From contig JAKQKQ010000038.1 in assembly GCA_029560585.1 (NCBI GenBank), positions 23,254 through 87,253 on the forward strand: DNA of 64,000 nucleotides, in the 5' to 3' direction. This document shows, in pieces, positions 1-8,858 of the stretch. A program made the translations under genes and the position numbers. The notes under the pieces are model-generated. The model saw nothing but the letters and a program-made list of their open reading frames with translations. It was not told where the DNA came from and did no database searches. Origin of the DNA: Verrucomicrobiota bacterium. GTDB lineage: Bacteria > Verrucomicrobiota > Verrucomicrobiia > JADLBR01. Numbering within the stretch: position 1 is the stretch's first letter; each line of letters starts with the position of its first letter.

Positions 1-1593
1 ATCTACGGTGGCACGTCGGCCGGATTGATGGCGGCGGCGCAGGCCCATGCGATGGGCAAGACGTCCATCGTGGTCGAACCCGGGCGGCACATTGGAGGGC
101 TGACCACGGGCGGCCTGGGCTGGACGGATATCGGCAACAAGGCGGCGATCGGCGGGCTGGCGCGCGATTTCTACCGGCGGATCAAAAAGAAATACGAAGA
201 GCCGGGGAGGTGGGTTCAAGAGTCCAAGGAGGATTATTTCACTCGGCGAAAATCCCCAAACGCGATGGGGGAGGACGCGATGTGGACGTTCGAGCCCAAG
301 GTGGCGTCGGAAGTCTACAAGGACATCATTTCGGCGTACGGGATCGAGCTGGTCACGGGCGCGCGGCTGGACCGGCGTGGCGGGAAAGGGTTTGTCAAGG
401 ATGGGGGGCGGATTGCCGCGATCGTCATGGAGGACGGTCGGCGATTCGAGGGCGCGATGTTCATCGACGCGACGTACGAGGGCGATCTGATGGCGGCGGC
501 TGGGGTGAAATACACCGTGGGGCGCGAGGCCAACTCGGTATACGGCGAGACCCTTGATGGCGTGCAGGCGCGAAGCGCCAAGAGCCACCAGTTCCCGGAG
601 GGTGCCAACGTGGACCCGTACGTGAGGCGCGGGGATCCCTCCGGCGGGGTGTTGCCGGGCATCGATCCCAAGGGGCCGGGCGAGGAGGGTTCCGGCGATC
701 ATCGGGTGCAGGCCTACTGTTTTCGCATGTGCCTGACGGATGCCCCCGACAACATGGTGCCGATCGCCAAACCCGATGGTTACGACGAAAGGGAGTACGA
801 GTTGTTGCTGCGCTACATCGAGAGCGGGAAGTACCACAAGCCCGAGAGCAAGTACGATCCCCTGCCGAACAGGAAGACCGACACGAATAACCACGGGGCG
901 GTTTCGACGGATTACATAGGCATGAACTACGAGTACCCGGATGGCGATTATGCCACGCGCGAGCGCATCATCCGGCGGCACGAGGTCTATCAGAAGGGGT
1001 ACCTGTGGACGCTCCAGAATCATCCGCGGGTCCCGGAGGACCTGCGGAACTGGTATCGGCGCTGGGGTCTCCCCAAGGATGAATTCGGGGAAACCGGTCA
1101 CTGGGCACCGCAGTTGTACATTCGCGAGGCACGGCGGATGGTTGCGGGGGTGGTGATGACGGAGCATCACTGCCGGGGTGCCGAGAGGTCGGAAGATCCC
1201 GTGGGCATGGGGGCCTACAACATGGATTCGCACAACGTGCAACGGTACATTTCCGCGGAGGGATTCGCCCGCAACGAGGGCGACATCCAGGTGGGTGTGC
1301 CGCCATATCCGATCAGCTACCGCGCGATCGTGCCCAAGCGGGAACAGTGCGAGAACCTCTTCGTGCCCGTGTGTCTTTCGGCCAGCCACATCGCCTATGG
1401 GTCGATCCGGATGGAGCCGGTATTCATGATTTTGGCGCAGTCCTCGGCCACCGCGGCCGCGATGGCCATCGACGCGAGGGTGGCGGTCCAGGACGTGCCC
1501 TACGGGCCGCTTCGAGAGAGGTTGCTGGCCGACGGTCAGGTGCTCGAGTGGAAGCGCCCCGCCGCGAAGCGGCCGACTTCGAAAGAGAAATAG
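1..1593 (+). CDS. FAD-dependent oxidoreductase (5' truncated)
   Basis: The reading frame is open from the first base, so the N-terminus lies outside the window. The visible protein starts inside a glycine-rich dinucleotide-binding turn (YGGTSAG), followed by a GGLTTGGLGW segment and, about 150 residues in, FIDATYEGDLMAAAG. This layout is that of the FAD_oxidored family (pfam12831), which carries a Rossmann FAD domain and often occurs in glycan or sugar-acid catabolic loci. The C-terminal block RMEPVFMILAQSSATAAA fits the FAD-binding closing motif. It is the first of a run of plus-strand exported-protein genes. Substrate unknown; whether it has a signal peptide cannot be seen. Confidence 0.85.
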   Translation: MYGGTSAGLMAAAQAHAMGKTSIVVEPGRHIGGLTTGGLGWTDIGNKAAIGGLARDFYRRIKKKYEEPGRWVQESKEDYFTRRKSPNAMGEDAMWTFEPKVASEVYKDIISAYGIELVTGARLDRRGGKGFVKDGGRIAAIVMEDGRRFEGAMFIDATYEGDLMAAAGVKYTVGREANSVYGETLDGVQARSAKSHQFPEGANVDPYVRRGDPSGGVLPGIDPKGPGEEGSGDHRVQAYCFRMCLTDAPDNMVPIAKPDGYDEREYELLLRYIESGKYHKPESKYDPLPNRKTDTNNHGAVSTDYIGMNYEYPDGDYATRERIIRRHEVYQKGYLWTLQNHPRVPEDLRNWYRRWGLPKDEFGETGHWAPQLYIREARRMVAGVVMTEHHCRGAERSEDPVGMGAYNMDSHNVQRYISAEGFARNEGDIQVGVPPYPISYRAIVPKREQCENLFVPVCLSASHIAYGSIRMEPVFMILAQSSATAAAMAIDARVAVQDVPYGPLRERLLADGQVLEWKRPAAKRPTSKEK

Positions 1594-1621
1594 GGCAATA
1601 CACAGGCAGCGAGGAGCAGCG

Positions 1622-1924
1622 ATGAGCAAAGCGAAAGGCATCACGGCGGTACTGATGGCACTGGCATTGGGGCTGGTGGTGGCCACGCCAGCGTTTGCCC
1701 GCGGGGCGAGAGAGCAGAAAGTGCAGATCAAGGACTGCCCCGACGCCGTCCTGAGGACGATCCGGAAGCAAGCCGGCAAGGGGCGGATTTTGGAGATCGA
1801 GAAAGAGCGCAAGAAGTGCGGCAGGTGCGTCTACGAGGCCAAGGTCGCGAGGTTGGACGGCGTGAGGCTCGAGGTGGAGGTGGGTTGTTGCGGGAAACTC
1901 CTTGAGGTCGAGGTCGAGGACTGA
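1622..1924 (+). CDS. Small secreted protein, PepSY-like
   Basis: A 100-residue protein with a clear signal peptide (hydrophobic run at about residues 7-25 ending in TPAFA). A GAGGAG ribosome binding site lies six bases before the ATG. The mature part is charged, has a CGRCVYEAKV segment and a CC pair near the end, and its length and alternating pattern resemble small PepSY-type periplasmic proteins, though this is only a fold guess. It begins 28 bp after the FAD oxidoreductase and is probably cotranscribed with it. Function unknown. Confidence 0.7.
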   Translation: MSKAKGITAVLMALALGLVVATPAFARGAREQKVQIKDCPDAVLRTIRKQAGKGRILEIEKERKKCGRCVYEAKVARLDGVRLEVEVGCCGKLLEVEVED

Positions 1925-1981
1925 GTTGGGGAGATGAAAATGGGTTGGGCGCTCGAGGCTCATCTGGCATGATGCGTGGCC

Positions 1982-3742
1982 ATGAGGGTCGCCTTGCCAC
2001 TTGTCCCTGGCGCAGTTTTCCTCGGGTTCATGGTGCAGGCTGTGGGTGCCCCGGCCGCCGGTGCGCGAGACCCGATGGCCGACACGTGGGTGGCGACGGA
2101 TGCGCTCGGGAGAACCTTGCCTGATCACGCCGCGTGCGGTGGACCGCGCGAGGGCAAGCAGGTGGGCATTTTCTACTTCCTGTGGCTTGGCGAACACGGC
2201 GCGGCACAGGGCAAGGTGCACGACATCACGAAGATCCTGGCCGCGAATGCGAAGGATCCACAGTGGGGTCCAGTGCACCATTTTCACCACTGGGGTGAGC
2301 CCCATTTGGGGTATTACCGGAGCCGCGACCGGTTCGTGATCCGGAAGCACATCCAGATGCTCTCGGACGCGGGCGTGGATGTCCTGTTTTGCGATGTGAC
2401 GAACGCGTTCACCTATGACGCGGTGGTGGCGGAACTTTGCGGGGTGCTGGCGGAGATCCGGGCGACGGGGCGCGTCGTCCCGCGGATCGCGTTCCTGACG
2501 AATTCCGCGAGCGCCAAAACGGTGCAGCATCTTTACGACACTGTTTACAAAGCGGGGCGCTTCCGGGAGTCGTGGTGCCCGTGGCTGGGCAAGCCGTTGC
2601 TGCTGGCGCCGGTAGAGGGCATCGGCCCCGAGGTCTTGGATTTTTTCACCCTGCGGCAGTCGTGGGCGTGGACGCGCCGGGGAGGGTGGTTTGGCGATGG
2701 AAAGGACAAATGGCCATGGGTGGATGACCACCCGCAGGGCGCCGGCTGGCACGAGAGCCCGCAGAAACCGGAGCAGATCAGCGTCTGCGTCGCGCAGCAC
2801 CCCACGTCGAATATCGGCCGGAGCTTCAGCGGAGGAAAACAGCCGCCGGAATCGCAGCGGCGGACGGCGAAAGGGCCGTGCTTTGAGGAACAGTGGGCGC
2901 GCGCGCACGAGGTGGATCCACCTTTTGTTTTCATCACGGGCTGGAACGAGTGGGTGGCCCAGCGATTTGTCAAAGGGGAAAAGGGCGGGCCGGGACAGAT
3001 GCTGGGAAAGCCGCTCAAGCCCGGGGACACCTTTTTCGTGGATCAATTTAACGAGGAGTACAGCCGGGACATCGAACCCATGCGGGGCGGCCACGGCGAC
3101 AACTACTACTACCAGATGGTCGGGCACATCAGGCGTTTCAAGGGTGTGCGGCCGCGCCCGAGGGCATCGTCGCCCAAGACCATCCGTATCGATGGCGATT
3201 TTTCGCAGTGGGGTGGCGTGGGGTCGGCGTTCTTCGATGATCTTGGCGACACCGCCCACAGGGATCACCCCGGATTCGGTGACACGCCGCCTTACGTGAA
3301 CGCCACCGGCCGCAACGACTTGGATGTGATGAAGGTCGCGCGGGATGCCGGAAACCTCTACTTTTATGCCCGGTGTCGCGACGTCCTATCGCCGGCGACG
3401 GACGCGGATTGGATGGTGCTGCTGGTCGATTCTGACGCGAACCCGAAGACCGGATGGGAGGGTTACGATCTGATGGTGAACCGGGCACGGCGCGAGGGTG
3501 GGAGCGCAACGATCGAGCGACGGTCCGGTTCGCGCTGGGTGCTGGCCGGACAGGCGCCGTTTTTTGCGAGCGGGGCGGAAATGCACCTGGCCGTGCCACG
3601 GGAGACGCTGGGCCTCTCGGGCCGTCCGGCCCGGATCGATTTCAAGTGGATCGATGGTGTCGCGCCCCGCGACATCATGGATTTCATCGACCGGGGCGAT
3701 GCCGCGCCGAACGGCAGGTTCAAATATCGATACGAGGAGTAG
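1982..3742 (+). CDS. Secreted GH99-like/GH71-like protein with CBM9-like C-terminus
   Basis: About 586 residues. A signal peptide covers about residues 1-25. Residues about 45-370 read like the catalytic-type domain of the GH71/GH99-like superfamily: GIFYFLWLGEHG, HHFHHWGEPHLGYY, a segment with DAGVDVLFCDVTNAF, and FITGWNEWVAQRF. From about residue 390 a second domain begins with IRIDGDFSQWGGVG and continues with YFYARCRD and MVLLVDSDANPKTGW, typical of CBM9/DOMON-like sugar-binding sandwiches. Probably a secreted enzyme acting on polysaccharide. The start is uncertain: GTG at 1976 and ATG at 1982 are in frame and neither has a clear Shine-Dalgarno sequence. Family placement is by motif recognition only. 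Confidence 0.75.
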   Translation: MRVALPLVPGAVFLGFMVQAVGAPAAGARDPMADTWVATDALGRTLPDHAACGGPREGKQVGIFYFLWLGEHGAAQGKVHDITKILAANAKDPQWGPVHHFHHWGEPHLGYYRSRDRFVIRKHIQMLSDAGVDVLFCDVTNAFTYDAVVAELCGVLAEIRATGRVVPRIAFLTNSASAKTVQHLYDTVYKAGRFRESWCPWLGKPLLLAPVEGIGPEVLDFFTLRQSWAWTRRGGWFGDGKDKWPWVDDHPQGAGWHESPQKPEQISVCVAQHPTSNIGRSFSGGKQPPESQRRTAKGPCFEEQWARAHEVDPPFVFITGWNEWVAQRFVKGEKGGPGQMLGKPLKPGDTFFVDQFNEEYSRDIEPMRGGHGDNYYYQMVGHIRRFKGVRPRPRASSPKTIRIDGDFSQWGGVGSAFFDDLGDTAHRDHPGFGDTPPYVNATGRNDLDVMKVARDAGNLYFYARCRDVLSPATDADWMVLLVDSDANPKTGWEGYDLMVNRARREGGSATIERRSGSRWVLAGQAPFFASGAEMHLAVPRETLGLSGRPARIDFKWIDGVAPRDIMDFIDRGDAAPNGRFKYRYEE

Positions 3743-3832
3743 GTGCCTGGTGCCCGCTGGCATGGTAGAGAGTGAATGGATCTCACCGGACGTGAACCCC
3801 GGAGGTTTTGGCGCATGGAAGGAGAAACGTGA

Positions 3833-5059
3833 GTGAGGCGGCATCTTGAACGAGGCTTGATGAGCCCGATGGGACGACGTTCTTTTCTGGGGGCCTTGGC
3901 CGGAGCGGGGGGGGCGGCGTGCGGTCTGCCGGGCACGGTCGGGCGTGGAGGAACGTCCGGGGCGCAATCGGCGCTGGGCCGAAAACCTTGGCGCAAGCGC
4001 GGGATTGTGTTGGCCTCGGATGACAAGGGGCTGGTCCAGAATTTCACGAGCGCGGCGGAACCGCTGGGCGGGGAGCGCTGGCGTTTGTGGTTTTCGATTT
4101 CAGGGAAAGGAGTGGCATTCAACGTTGGGATCGCCGAGGGAGTGCCAGGGGGCGCGATGGAGCGGCATGTCGCCGTGCTGAGCGATGGCGATCCGCCAGA
4201 CGCTCCCCTGGCGATAGGCAATCTGCCCGCCGGGTGGCGGCCCGTTCAGGGAGTGCACGTGCCGCTGCCTGGCGGGAGGCACCGGTTGTACTTCTGGGCC
4301 CATGCGCCGAAGGTGGTGCGCTATCTTGCGGCGGAGAGCGATGACGGGAGAAGGTACCGGGTTTTGGATCCCTTGAGGCCCTGCTTGTACCATCCCAGTG
4401 ACCGCGCCGTGGATGGCGCGACGGCCGCGGAGGCCGGACTGAGCCGCATGTCCAAGAAAGAGTCGGCTCGGCCCGAGGGCGAACCTCGGGCGCTGGCGCG
4501 GCAAGTCTCGAACGATGCGACGAATGTCTACCGGTTGGCGGACGGGACATTCGAAATGTACTCGGTGGGCCTGGTCGAGGTCGGCAAGGATCACCCAGGG
4601 TATATTGCGCACGACAATTGCGCCGGATGGATCCGGGTGATCGATCGTTACACCAGCGCGGACGGGTTGGACTGGACCGGGCGTCAGCGCCTCTTGGTGC
4701 CGGATGCGAACGATCCGGCCGATCAGCAGTTCTATTATCTTTCGGTTACACACACGCCCCGGGGGCGGATCGGCATGCTGGGGCACTACCGCGTCGGGGC
4801 GCAGACCATGGATATCGAGGGGTGCGTGTCCGAAGATGGTATCCTCTGGCGCCGGGAGATGCGCGGGGCGTGGATTCCCCGTGGGCAGCCGGGCGAACCC
4901 GACAGCTATATGGTCCACGCGCCCCATGCGCTGGTCGCGCACGGGGGCCTCTGGCACCTCTTTTACACGGGTGGCAACGAGGCCCATAACCACAAGCAGT
5001 CCCACGGTCCACCCACGCGAGTCGTGATGCACGCGACCTGCGACAACCCGTGGGGCTAG
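3833..5059 (+). CDS. Tat-exported beta-propeller-like protein
   Basis: 408 residues. The GTG start is supported by AAGGAG eight bases upstream. An internal ATG at 3860 is also possible. The N-terminus has the twin-arginine motif GRRSFLG followed by a hydrophobic, Ala/Gly-rich stretch, so the protein is exported folded. The mature part has repeated short beta-strand blocks (GERWRLWFSISGKG, RHRLYFWAHAP, GTFEMYSVGLVE, GLWHLFYTGGNE) of the kind seen in five-bladed propellers of GH43/GH32-like proteins. No catalytic triad was assigned. The stop codon TAG lies in the CTAG that starts a palindromic repeat. Confidence 0.7.
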   Translation: MRRHLERGLMSPMGRRSFLGALAGAGGAACGLPGTVGRGGTSGAQSALGRKPWRKRGIVLASDDKGLVQNFTSAAEPLGGERWRLWFSISGKGVAFNVGIAEGVPGGAMERHVAVLSDGDPPDAPLAIGNLPAGWRPVQGVHVPLPGGRHRLYFWAHAPKVVRYLAAESDDGRRYRVLDPLRPCLYHPSDRAVDGATAAEAGLSRMSKKESARPEGEPRALARQVSNDATNVYRLADGTFEMYSVGLVEVGKDHPGYIAHDNCAGWIRVIDRYTSADGLDWTGRQRLLVPDANDPADQQFYYLSVTHTPRGRIGMLGHYRVGAQTMDIEGCVSEDGILWRREMRGAWIPRGQPGEPDSYMVHAPHALVAHGGLWHLFYTGGNEAHNHKQSHGPPTRVVMHATCDNPWG

Positions 5060-5086
5060 CCTGCATGTTTCACGCTTCCGCGTGAA
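5056..5086 (+). repeat. Solo CTAG hairpin repeat
   Basis: CTAG at 5056-5059 is followed by CCTGCATGTTTCACGC, loop TTCC, and GCGTGAA (arms 5069-5075 and 5080-5086). The left part closely matches one end hairpin of the paired elements at 13231-13459 and 27013-27246, but the outer part of the right arm has decayed and no second hairpin or AAAACCGCG follows. It looks like a solo end or remnant. It overlaps the stop codon of the upstream gene and could act as a transcript-end hairpin. Confidence 0.65.
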
Positions 5087-5197
5087 GCCACGTTCATTCC
5101 GGCTCGATGCGCCCTCGGGCTTCATGGAGCGCATCGAAACGATCGCCGATCTTTACCTAGCAGAGAAAAGCATTGATAATCCGAATAAGATAACCGT

Positions 5198-5227
5198 ATG
5201 CTCTTCCTCGGAGCATTGCTTATGCTC
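5198..5227 (+). promoter_or_regulatory. Mutually exclusive hairpins in a 5' leader
   Basis: ATGCTC (5198-5203), GAGCAT (5211-5216) and ATGCTC (5222-5227) occur in a row. The middle arm can pair with either neighbour, giving two alternative 6-bp hairpins just before the ribosome binding site (GGGACGAGG) of the PEP-CTERM gene. Regulatory use is inference. Confidence 0.35.
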
Positions 5228-5242
5228 TGAAGGGACGAGGTT

Positions 5243-5833
5243 ATGCGCAAGTTCTTCTGGATTGTGGGTATCGCAGTTGGTCTTGTGGTGGATTCGGCCC
5301 AGGCAAACATTATCGGTGCCACGCTCGACGACGATGGCGATGGCGCCGTCACCTGCACGACAACATGGGACGCCGGGACGAGCACGCTAACCGCCACGTG
5401 CAAGCAATACTGGTCTCCCGGCCACATGCTTGGAACGGTCACCACCGACACTGAACTGGATCCCACACTCTGGGTCATCAATTCGATCGAGAACGACACC
5501 GGCGCGAGCTGGATCGGCTATCAACTCAACATTACCATGAACAAGTCTTTCTCGATCGTGGGCGTGGTTTCGCCACCCGACTGGACATGGGCGATCACCC
5601 AACCGACGCAAAGCGGCTCGCAGTGGACCGGCACATTGGATTACTTCAGTGGGACGGCCGTGGGGATCAGCGATGCAGGGTATTTTGGCTACGTTGTCTC
5701 GTTCCTGGGCAGCGTTAACTTCGCGCAGGAGATGATCCCGCAGCTAATCCCCGAGCCCGCTTCGATGGCAGTTCTGCTCCTTGGCGCCGCGGCGCTGCTC
5801 GGACGGTGCATCCGCCGTCCGCAAGACAGATAA
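5243..5833 (+). CDS. PEP-CTERM sorting-domain protein
   Basis: 196 residues with a signal peptide (about 1-22, cleavage near SAQA) and a C-terminal tripartite sorting signal: IPEPAS, a hydrophobic helix of about 17 residues, then an Arg-rich tail (RCIRRPQDR). Such signals are recognised by exosortase for export and surface or biofilm-matrix attachment. The middle is Thr/Ser/Trp-rich and beta-like with no recognised domain. GGGACGAGG precedes the ATG. No exosortase gene is present in the window. Confidence 0.85.
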   Translation: MRKFFWIVGIAVGLVVDSAQANIIGATLDDDGDGAVTCTTTWDAGTSTLTATCKQYWSPGHMLGTVTTDTELDPTLWVINSIENDTGASWIGYQLNITMNKSFSIVGVVSPPDWTWAITQPTQSGSQWTGTLDYFSGTAVGISDAGYFGYVVSFLGSVNFAQEMIPQLIPEPASMAVLLLGAAALLGRCIRRPQDR

Positions 5834-6125
5834 GAATCCGGTCTGCCCATCGGCATCCAGAATCCCGATGATCCGGCTGACTTTGCACGCATGGGCCATC
5901 GCACGGGACCGATGACGTCCCAGGGAGTATCCAGTCAAGATTCGCTTGCAGCGAACAGGACCGGGCCGATGTGGACTTTTTGCGGCGCCTTGTCGGATCG
6001 CGGTGGCCATGTCGACCCGGCGTCGCGACGTTCCGATTTTGTGGGCTGTGGCCAGGTGAGCCACTCCACAATCCTGGGAGTCATTTCTTCCTAGCGGGCC
6101 TTGCGTGCCGCTATAGGATGCGCGC
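5834..6125 (+). other. Intergenic region without a recognisable gene
   Basis: About 290 bp between the PEP-CTERM gene and the fucosidase gene. The minus strand has an open stretch, but its translation is rich in Arg/Ser/His with no recognisable family, so it is treated as non-coding. AGGA about seven bases upstream of 6126 serves the fucosidase start. Confidence 0.5.
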
Positions 6126-7472
6126 ATGAGGATACGGATGCTGAATCTGTTGTTGGTGCTGGTGGCTTTTGTCGGCGGCCTGCGTGCCGAGACCGATGCC
6201 CAGCGCGAGAAGCGCATGGCGTGGTGGACCGACGCGCGGTTCGGGATGTTCATCCATTGGGGGCTATACGCGATGCCGGCGCGCCACGAGTGGGTGCGCA
6301 ATCGGGAGAAGATCTCGGTCGAGGATTACCAGAAATATTTTGATCGGTTCGATCCGGATCTGTACCAGCCGCGCGAGTGGGCCCGGGCCGCGAAAGGCGC
6401 GGGGATGAAATATGCGGTGATCACCACCAAGCACCACGAGGGCTTCTGCCTGTGGGACACGAAACAGACGGACTACAAGGCCCCGAACACGCCGGCCAAG
6501 CGGGATCTGATCAGGGAGTTTGTCGATGCCTATCGGGCCGAGGGGCTCGGCGTTGGATTCTACTATTCGCTGATCGACTGGCATCATCCGGAATTCACCG
6601 TGGACCGGATCCATCCCATGCGGGACAACAAGGCCTTTCGGGAGAAGGCCAAGGGACGCGATATGAAGAAGTACGCGGCCTACATGCGCGAGCAGTTGCG
6701 CGAATTGCTCACTGGGTACGGCAAGGTGGACGCGCTGTTTCTTGATTTTTCGTACCCCGGCGAGGACGGGAAGGGTCGCGCCGACTGGGAATCGGAGAAA
6801 CTATTGGCGCTGATCCGGGAGTTGCAGCCGGGGGTGATCATCAACGACCGGCTCGACCTGTTGGACAGGCGGGACGGATGGGACTTCCGGACCCCCGAGC
6901 AATTCATGCCGAGGGAGTGGGTGAAGCACGAGGGGCAGCGTGTCCCGTGGGAGACGTGCCAGACGTTCTCGGGTTCGTGGGGCTACCACCGCGATGAGAA
7001 CACCTGGAAGAGCGTCGATCAGTTGATTGCGATGCTTGCGGAGACCGTCAGCAAGGGTGGCAACCTCCTATTGAACGTCGGACCCACGGCCCGGGGCACT
7101 TTTGACGATCGGGCGCTGGCGCGCCTGAAAGGGATGGGCGATTGGATGCGGGTCAACGGCCGCGCGATCTACGGATGCACGGAGGCGCCACCGGAGTTCA
7201 AACGACCTGACAACTGCCTTTTGACCTACAACCCGACAACGAAACGGCTGTACGTGCACGTGCTCCAGTGGCCGATGGGGAGGCTGAACCTCGACGGCTA
7301 CGAGGGCAAAGTGAAGTACGCGCAGTTGTTGCACGATGCCTCCGAGGTCCTCGTCAGGAAAAAGAAGGGCGCATGGCTGGACGAGGGGGAAGGCTACGCC
7401 AGCACGGTGACGCTCGAGCTGCCGGTCGAAAAACCGCGCGTGGCAATCCCCGTGGTGGAGCTGTTTCTCTAG
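6126..7472 (+). CDS. Secreted alpha-L-fucosidase, GH29
   Basis: 448 residues, signal peptide about 1-21. The family signatures appear in order: RFGMFIHWGLYAMPARHEW (residues 38-56), KYAVITTKHHEGFCLWDT (about 95-112), GFYYSLIDWHHPEF (about 144-157), and VDALFLDF (201-208), which contains the expected nucleophile aspartate. A GNLLLNVGP segment follows. GH29 enzymes release terminal alpha-L-fucose from glycans. The protein ends soon after the catalytic domain without the longer C-terminal modules of some members. It is the last gene of the plus-strand glycan-related run, and a hairpin follows the stop. Confidence 0.93.
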   Translation: MRIRMLNLLLVLVAFVGGLRAETDAQREKRMAWWTDARFGMFIHWGLYAMPARHEWVRNREKISVEDYQKYFDRFDPDLYQPREWARAAKGAGMKYAVITTKHHEGFCLWDTKQTDYKAPNTPAKRDLIREFVDAYRAEGLGVGFYYSLIDWHHPEFTVDRIHPMRDNKAFREKAKGRDMKKYAAYMREQLRELLTGYGKVDALFLDFSYPGEDGKGRADWESEKLLALIRELQPGVIINDRLDLLDRRDGWDFRTPEQFMPREWVKHEGQRVPWETCQTFSGSWGYHRDENTWKSVDQLIAMLAETVSKGGNLLLNVGPTARGTFDDRALARLKGMGDWMRVNGRAIYGCTEAPPEFKRPDNCLLTYNPTTKRLYVHVLQWPMGRLNLDGYEGKVKYAQLLHDASEVLVRKKKGAWLDEGEGYASTVTLELPVEKPRVAIPVVELFL

Positions 7473-7495
7473 GCGCCGACGCAAAGTGTCGGGGC
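7473..7495 (+). terminator. Possible terminator after fucosidase
   Basis: GCGCCGAC (7473-7480), seven-base loop, GTCGGGGC (7488-7495). An 8-bp stem with one mismatch directly after the stop codon. There is no T-tract, so rho-independent function is uncertain. Confidence 0.35.
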
Positions 7496-7598
7496 ACAGA
7501 GCTCGTGATCGATCCGGGCTGGATCCCATGCCCCGCCGGGTGGGGAATGCTGTGTGGGGCGCGTGTGTCAGGAGCCGCCCCTCACCCCCCGGCGCGTT

Positions 7599-7679
7599 GG
7601 CGTCTCACAGAGACGCCCTACAAGTATTGTGGGCCGCCTGTGCCAGGCGGCAGGCCGGCGTCTCGCAGAGACGCCCTAC
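7599..7679 (+). repeat. REP cluster (three palindromes)
   Basis: Three REP palindromes: GGCGTCTCACAGAGACGCC plus CTAC (7599-7621), GTGG plus GCCGCCTGTGCCAGGCGGC (7629-7651), and GGCGTCTCGCAGAGACGCC plus CTAC (7657-7679). Read on the complementary strand, the two outer copies are GTAG followed by a palindrome, the classical REP layout. The first two copies face each other as a REP doublet. Confidence 0.85.
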
Positions 7680-7725
7680 AACAATGGGCTTGGCCCCCAC
7701 ACGAATTGTAGATGGCATGGGTGTT

Positions 7726-7754
7726 GGTGGGTGAGCCGGATAGACTCACCCACC
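7726..7754 (+). promoter_or_regulatory. Hairpin abutting the transposase start codon
   Basis: GGTGGGTGAG (7726-7735) and CTCACCCACC (7745-7754) form a perfect 10-bp stem with a nine-base loop. It ends one base before the ATG of the IS110 transposase at 7756. Such a hairpin could occlude initiation on read-through transcripts, a known way to limit transposase synthesis. Whether it belongs to the insertion sequence is inferred. Confidence 0.6.
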
Positions 7755-7755
7755 T

Positions 7756-8834
7756 ATGAATAACAACAACACCCGGAGTGAAACTAACGGCGCCACCGGC
7801 GCCAAGACAAGGCTGATCAAGCTGGCGCTGGATACGCATGCGGATTTCATCATCGTGCGGCGCCAGATTGACGAGGCGGTCGCCCAGCCGCCGCAAAGGA
7901 TGAGCCCGGGGCAGTTGGAACGCTTCGCGGCCAAGCAGAAGCGATTGGCCGGACGGGTGGTGTGCTGCTACGAGGCGGGCCGTTCGGCTTCGGATTATAC
8001 CGGAGGCTCACGGCCCTCGGCCTCGAAGTGCTGGTGGTGCATCCGCAGAACTGGGACGAGCGCAACCGCAGGGTCAAGACCGACAAGAGGGATACCGGGG
8101 CGATGCTGGGGCGGCTGGACCGCTACCTGGCGGGCAACACCGAGGCCCTCGCGGTGGTGCAGGTGCCGGAACTCGGGCAGGAGATGGCCCGGGCCCGGAG
8201 CCGGCAGCGGGAGCAGATCCGCCGGCACCGCCAGCGCCCGGAGGCCCAGGGGCGCACGCTGATGCTGGAGTTCGGCCACCGCTTCCGGGGCCGCTGGTGG
8301 CAGCCGGGGCGCTGGGAGCCCATCGCCAAGGCCCTGCCGGAATCGCTCGCGGGCATGGTCGGATCCATCCGGGAGCTGATCCTGGTGCTCCACCGGCAAG
8401 TCGAGGCCCTCGGCCAGGGGCTCGAAAGCCAGGCCCCGGCCACCGGGCGCATCAAGGGCCTGGGCAGGCTCACGGAGGTGATCATCGGGCGGGAGATCAT
8501 CGACCGGAACGCCTTCAAGAACCGCCGGGCGGTGGGCAGCGTCACCGGGCTCTGCCCCTCGGAGTGGAGCACCGGCAACAGCCGCCGGCAGGGCCCGATC
8601 TCCAAATGCGGGCGGCCGCGGTTGCGCCACGCGCTGATCGAGGCGGCCTGGCGCCTGGTGGGCTTTCAGCCCGACTATGGGCCGGTGAAAAAATGGGCCC
8701 CGCTGATGGCCGCCGGCACCCCGCCGGCGCGCAAGAAGGCGGCGGTGGCCATCGCCCGGCAGCTGGCCGTGGATCTGTGGCGCATCCGCACCGGACGGGC
8801 CACCGCCCCGGCACTGGGATTGGCCCTCTGCTGA
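7756..8834 (+). pseudogene. IS110-family (IS1111-like) transposase, one frameshift
   Basis: The N-terminal part reads in one frame (IKLALDTHADF, then VVCCYEAG) to about 7980. The rest reads in the -1 frame (GPFGFGLYRRLTALG, RRVKTDKRDTGAM, later GSVTGLCPSEWSTG and KCGRPRLRHALIEAAW). Rejoined, it is a complete DEDD-type IS110 transposase of about 360 residues. The Asp of LALD, the Glu of CYEAG and the Asp of KTDKRD are catalytic-site candidates, and the C-terminal TGLCPSE serine region is present. The shift lies in GAGGCGGGCCG: restoring one G gives the expected CYEAGPFG. No usual slippery sequence is visible, so a one-base deletion is more likely than programmed frameshifting. Flanked by REP palindromes. 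Confidence 0.85.
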
Positions 8835-8858
8835 AACTTTGGAGACAACGATGACATC

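Noticed and set aside
1424..3268. Minus-strand open frame of 614 codons
   Set aside because: Antisense to the FAD oxidoreductase end, the small secreted protein and the GH99-like gene; composition is Arg/Pro/His-rich with no domain.
5744..6301. Minus-strand open frame of 185 codons in an intergenic region
   Set aside because: Partly outside known genes, but its translation shows no recognisable motif, no ribosome binding site was found, and it runs into the fucosidase gene.
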